Assembly: GCA_029212425.1 (NCBI GenBank)
Contig: JARGNC010000124.1
Span: 1-7,634 of the forward strand
Direction: 5' to 3'
Length of the DNA: 7,634 bases
From: Phycisphaerales bacterium
Lineage (GTDB): Bacteria; Planctomycetota; Phycisphaerae; Phycisphaerales; UBA1924
Below, one piece after another: positions 5,757-7,634 of the stretch. Under the pieces are notes generated by a model. It had not been told where the DNA came from, did no database searches, and was given only the letters and a program-made list of their open reading frames with translations. Numbering within the stretch: position 1 is the stretch's first letter; each line of letters begins with the position of its first letter. A program made the translations under genes and the position numbers.

Positions 5757-7154
5757 TCAGATATGTTCGTTTGGGTCATAGACCCTGCCGAGGTCCTCAA
5801 AGAAGCTCGGATAGGTCTTTGCGACACATTTGGGGTCGTTGATGACAATGTTTGGCAGGCGCAACGCAAGCAACGACAAAGACATAGCCATCCGGTGATC
5901 GTCGTAGGTGTCCATGACGATGGGTGAACGCTCGCTCACGGCGTCCCAGTTCTGTGGTGGTGTGATCGACAGCGTGTCCTCATCCCCATTCAGGTTGTCC
6001 GTCACCACAACGCCGATCTTCCCAAGTTCAGCTTTCATCGCTTCGATCCGGTCACACTCTTTGACGCGGAGCGTTTTGACGCCTCGGATGATCGTCGTCC
6101 CTGGCGCAAAGCACGCGACGGTTGCCAACGACATCACCGCGTCAGGCATGTCACGCATGTCACAAATGATCGGGAGCAGGTTCTGCGTCCCTCGGCACGC
6201 GAGCGTCCGCTCCCCGCTCACCAGCGTGCACCCCATCCGCTCGAGCAACAACGGGAACTGCGCATCGCCCTGCTGACTCTCATCGAGCGTGATCCCTTCG
6301 ACGCGGATCGTCGTATCTGGGAGCAGCGCACCCGCCGCCCACCAGTAGGTCGCGCCGGATGCATCGGGTTCGATGTCGAGCACAAACCGGTTGATCCCGC
6401 GCTTGATCCGGATCACCGCAAGATCCCCGGCATGCTGCGTATGCACACCCAGATGATCCAGCAACTCCAGCGTCATCCGCACATAACTCGCGGAGGTCAC
6501 CCCCTTGGGCTGCGTGAGCGTCAAACCATTGGGAAGGAACGGCGCGATCAGCATGAGCGCCGAGACAAACTGGCTCGACTGCGTTGGCAGAATCTCCACC
6601 GTCCCAGGCATCGAACCCAGATCCTTCGGAGGCGTGATCCGGATCGGAGGGCACCCGTCGGTGTTCAGGTATTCGACTTTCGCGCCCAGCGTCGTCAGAA
6701 GTTCCACAAGCTCGCGGATCGGACGCTGCTGCATCCGCGCGTTCCCGGTGATGGTCAACGGCGAATCCGCGAGCAGCGCCGCCGCGGAGAGGAACCGGGT
6801 CGCGGTCCCCGCGTTGTTGAGGTCGATGGTGGGGGAGTTTGGATCAACGACCAGTTTCCCGCCTGTTCCCGAAATCGTCACGGAGTGGGCATCGCGGACA
6901 ACCGTCGCCCCAAGCTGTTCGATCGCTGCGAGCATCCGCTGTGCATCGTCCGCTTCGATGAGCGGGTGGTTGATCGTCGATTCTCCCGGAGCAAGTGCTG
7001 CGAGCAGCAGCGCCCGGTTCGTCAAGCTCTTGGACCCAGGAGGTCGGATCGTCACATCCAAAGGTGATCTTCGATTCGGACGCGACCACTTCGGGAGCGA
7101 AAGCTGATCCGGGAGCGAATCAAACCGACAGCACGATGGGTCAGGGAACGACAT
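5757..7154 (-). CDS. aroA: 3-phosphoshikimate 1-carboxyvinyltransferase (EPSP synthase)
   Basis: Joins shikimate-3-phosphate and phosphoenolpyruvate to give EPSP, the sixth step of the shikimate pathway to chorismate, in the cytoplasm. The 465-residue protein shows the full family set: PPGSKSLTNRALLLAALAPG with Lys42 in GSKS; NNAGTATRF (113-121); RPI (144-146); TQSSQF (191-196); DMPDAVMSLAT with Asp338 as the likely catalytic acid; RVKECDR (363-369); YDDHRMAM (417-424); and AKTYP with Lys446. NAGTA with its glycine is the form seen in glyphosate-sensitive class I enzymes, although Phe replaces the Pro common after R in E. coli-type enzymes. The N-terminus is about 20 residues longer than in E. 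coli; its LPDQLSLPKW...P pattern agrees with what I recall of planctomycete homologues. The ATG at 7154 lies three bases after the groES-like stop (TGA TTG ATG), so translation is probably coupled; a TTG at 7157 is an alternative start. Confidence 0.96.
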   Translation of the reverse strand: MSFPDPSCCRFDSLPDQLSLPKWSRPNRRSPLDVTIRPPGSKSLTNRALLLAALAPGESTINHPLIEADDAQRMLAAIEQLGATVVRDAHSVTISGTGGKLVVDPNSPTIDLNNAGTATRFLSAAALLADSPLTITGNARMQQRPIRELVELLTTLGAKVEYLNTDGCPPIRITPPKDLGSMPGTVEILPTQSSQFVSALMLIAPFLPNGLTLTQPKGVTSASYVRMTLELLDHLGVHTQHAGDLAVIRIKRGINRFVLDIEPDASGATYWWAAGALLPDTTIRVEGITLDESQQGDAQFPLLLERMGCTLVSGERTLACRGTQNLLPIICDMRDMPDAVMSLATVACFAPGTTIIRGVKTLRVKECDRIEAMKAELGKIGVVVTDNLNGDEDTLSITPPQNWDAVSERSPIVMDTYDDHRMAMSLSLLALRLPNIVINDPKCVAKTYPSFFEDLGRVYDPNEHI

Positions 7155-7157
7155 CAA

Positions 7158-7478
7158 TCACCCGTCTTTGCGGAACACCGCGACGATGTCCTCGACTGGA
7201 ATCACGAACAAACGATTGTCCCCCTCAAAGTCCACCGGGATCGCGTTCTTGGGGTTGAACAAGATCCGGTCGTAGTTGACGATCGGATAATCCGGGTCAT
7301 TGTCCACCTGCGTCGAGATCGCGACCACCCGACCAGTAATCGTGGGGATCTCGATCTTGTCGGGAAGGTGGATGCCCTTCGAGGTCTGCTTCTTGTCCTC
7401 ATCCTTGCGGATCAGCACGCGAGCGCCGATGGGTTCAACGGTTTCAAGAGTGGAGTTGGATGCTTTACTTGGAGCCAT
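7158..7478 (-). CDS. GroES-like (Cpn10) co-chaperonin
   Basis: A 106-residue protein of the GroES/Cpn10 family, the lid of the GroEL chamber. After a 13-residue Ser/Thr-rich extension, VEPIGARVLIRKDED (14-28) matches the opening strand of Cpn10. QTSKGIHLPD (31-40) sits at the mobile loop, with Ile-His-Leu (36-38) in place of the Ile-Val-Leu that contacts GroEL in E. coli. TGRVVAIS (48-55) and the closing EDIVAVFRK (96-104) match the barrel strands. The central part (DNDPDYPIVNYDRILFN) is divergent and lacks the usual V-G-D-x-V motif. It is therefore a Cpn10 variant rather than a textbook groES, and no groEL lies beside it. It heads the minus-strand run and its stop almost touches aroA. A -10 box lies 5 nt before the ATG and there is no Shine-Dalgarno. 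It could assist GroEL with a subset of clients, or have a different partner. Confidence 0.85.
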   Translation of the reverse strand: MAPSKASNSTLETVEPIGARVLIRKDEDKKQTSKGIHLPDKIEIPTITGRVVAISTQVDNDPDYPIVNYDRILFNPKNAIPVDFEGDNRLFVIPVEDIVAVFRKDG

Positions 7479-7483
7479 GCGTG

Positions 7484-7512
7484 ATTGTAGGGGTGAGCGG
7501 AAGCCGGGTCAT
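7484..7512 (-). promoter_or_regulatory. Promoter of the groES-like / aroA run
   Basis: On the minus strand ATGACC (7512-7507; 4 of 6 to TTGACA) and TACAAT (7489-7484; 5 of 6 to TATAAT) are spaced by exactly 17 nt. The -10 ends 5 nt before the ATG at 7478, so the +1 would fall at or beside the A of the start codon. No CIRCE-type inverted repeat (the HrcA heat-shock operator usual before groESL operons) is visible. Confidence 0.55.
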
Positions 7513-7538
7513 TTGGGAGGCGTGTGCATACCAGACAT

Positions 7539-7569
7539 AAAAAACGAGACGATTCATCGAATCGTCTCG
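7539..7569 (-). terminator. Strong intrinsic terminator of the right-edge gene
   Basis: CGAGACGATTC (7545-7555) and GAATCGTCTCG (7559-7569) form a perfect 11-bp stem with a 3-nt loop. On the minus strand six T (7544-7539) follow, the classic intrinsic layout. It ends the gene whose stop is at 7605 and insulates it from the groES-like promoter about 30 bp further on. Confidence 0.93.
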
Positions 7570-7604
7570 GTCAGTTGATTTGGGTTTGAGCAGAACTGAA
7601 CCGA

Positions 7605-7634
7605 TTAGCGGCGACGACGCGATGCGACCAAGCC
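7605..7634 (-). CDS. C-terminal end of another PEP-CTERM-like protein (partial)
   Basis: The last nine residues and stop (GLVASRRRR, TAA at 7607-7605) are inside the window; the rest lies to the right. Gly-Leu-x-Ala followed by an Arg cluster is the end of a PEP-CTERM-type sorting tail like that of the protein at 1239-1808. The strong terminator just downstream in the same direction supports a real gene end here. Nothing can be said of the main domain. Confidence 0.7.
   Translation of the reverse strand, partial: GLVASRRRR

Noticed and set aside
6432..7107. Long plus-strand open frames (211 and 200 codons) opposite aroA
   Set aside because: They are Arg- or Ser-rich translations of the aroA complement. 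aroA itself has every family motif, so these are shadows.
7539..7569. The perfect 11-bp inverted repeat as a regulatory operator (CIRCE-like) for the groES-like gene
   Set aside because: Its sequence and 3-nt loop do not fit CIRCE (9-bp arms with a 9-nt spacer), and the T-run in the minus direction after a minus-strand stop fits a terminator.
1..7634. tRNA, rRNA, CRISPR, insertion sequence or phage content
   Set aside because: I saw no cloverleaf, spaced direct repeats, transposase motifs, terminal inverted repeats or phage genes in either strand.

Overview
This 7.6 kb window looks like ordinary chromosomal sequence from a GC-moderate bacterium, most likely a planctomycete of the class Phycisphaerae. 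That placement is an inference. It rests on two proteins ending in a short PAP-type, arginine-terminated sorting tail (one complete, ending APSSLAVLG...ARRRR; one cut by the window edge, ending ASRRRR), on the Asp-rich secreted protein that carries the first tail, and on the style of the EPSP synthase N-terminus. I see no mobile element, CRISPR array, tRNA, rRNA or phage gene.

Left half (1-3570), envelope and secreted proteins: a membrane-anchored alpha/beta hydrolase (98-1090, +); a small secreted beta-rich protein with a PEP-CTERM-like tail (1239-1808, +) ending in a strong intrinsic terminator; then a divergent pair of lipoproteins sharing a 98-bp promoter region. Of that pair, the minus-strand gene is a probable TIM-barrel, glycosidase-like lipoprotein of unknown substrate (1862-2809) and the plus-strand gene is a DUF2959 coiled-coil lipoprotein (2908-3567).

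Right half (3582-7478), a minus-strand run read right to left: a GroES-like co-chaperonin, aroA (EPSP synthase; three bases between the groES-like stop and the aroA ATG), thyA (thymidylate synthase) and a CgeB-like glycosyltransferase. Tight spacing suggests co-transcription, with an extra internal promoter candidate before thyA. The products do not form one pathway (chorismate, dTMP, protein folding, sugar transfer), so this looks like a housekeeping cluster joined by expression. At the right edge are the last ten codons (stop included) of another sorted protein and its terminator.

The most interesting signals are: (1) -10-like hexamers 5-9 nt before the ATG of four genes that lack a Shine-Dalgarno, suggesting leaderless or near-leaderless mRNAs, while two other genes have clear Shine-Dalgarno sites; (2) a strong excess of GATC; (3) a ThyA with two insertions; (4) a GroES-like gene with no groEL, coupled to aroA; (5) a hyaluronidase-like D-x-E...NW motif in the unknown lipoprotein. 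I did not find a convincing new multi-gene system.
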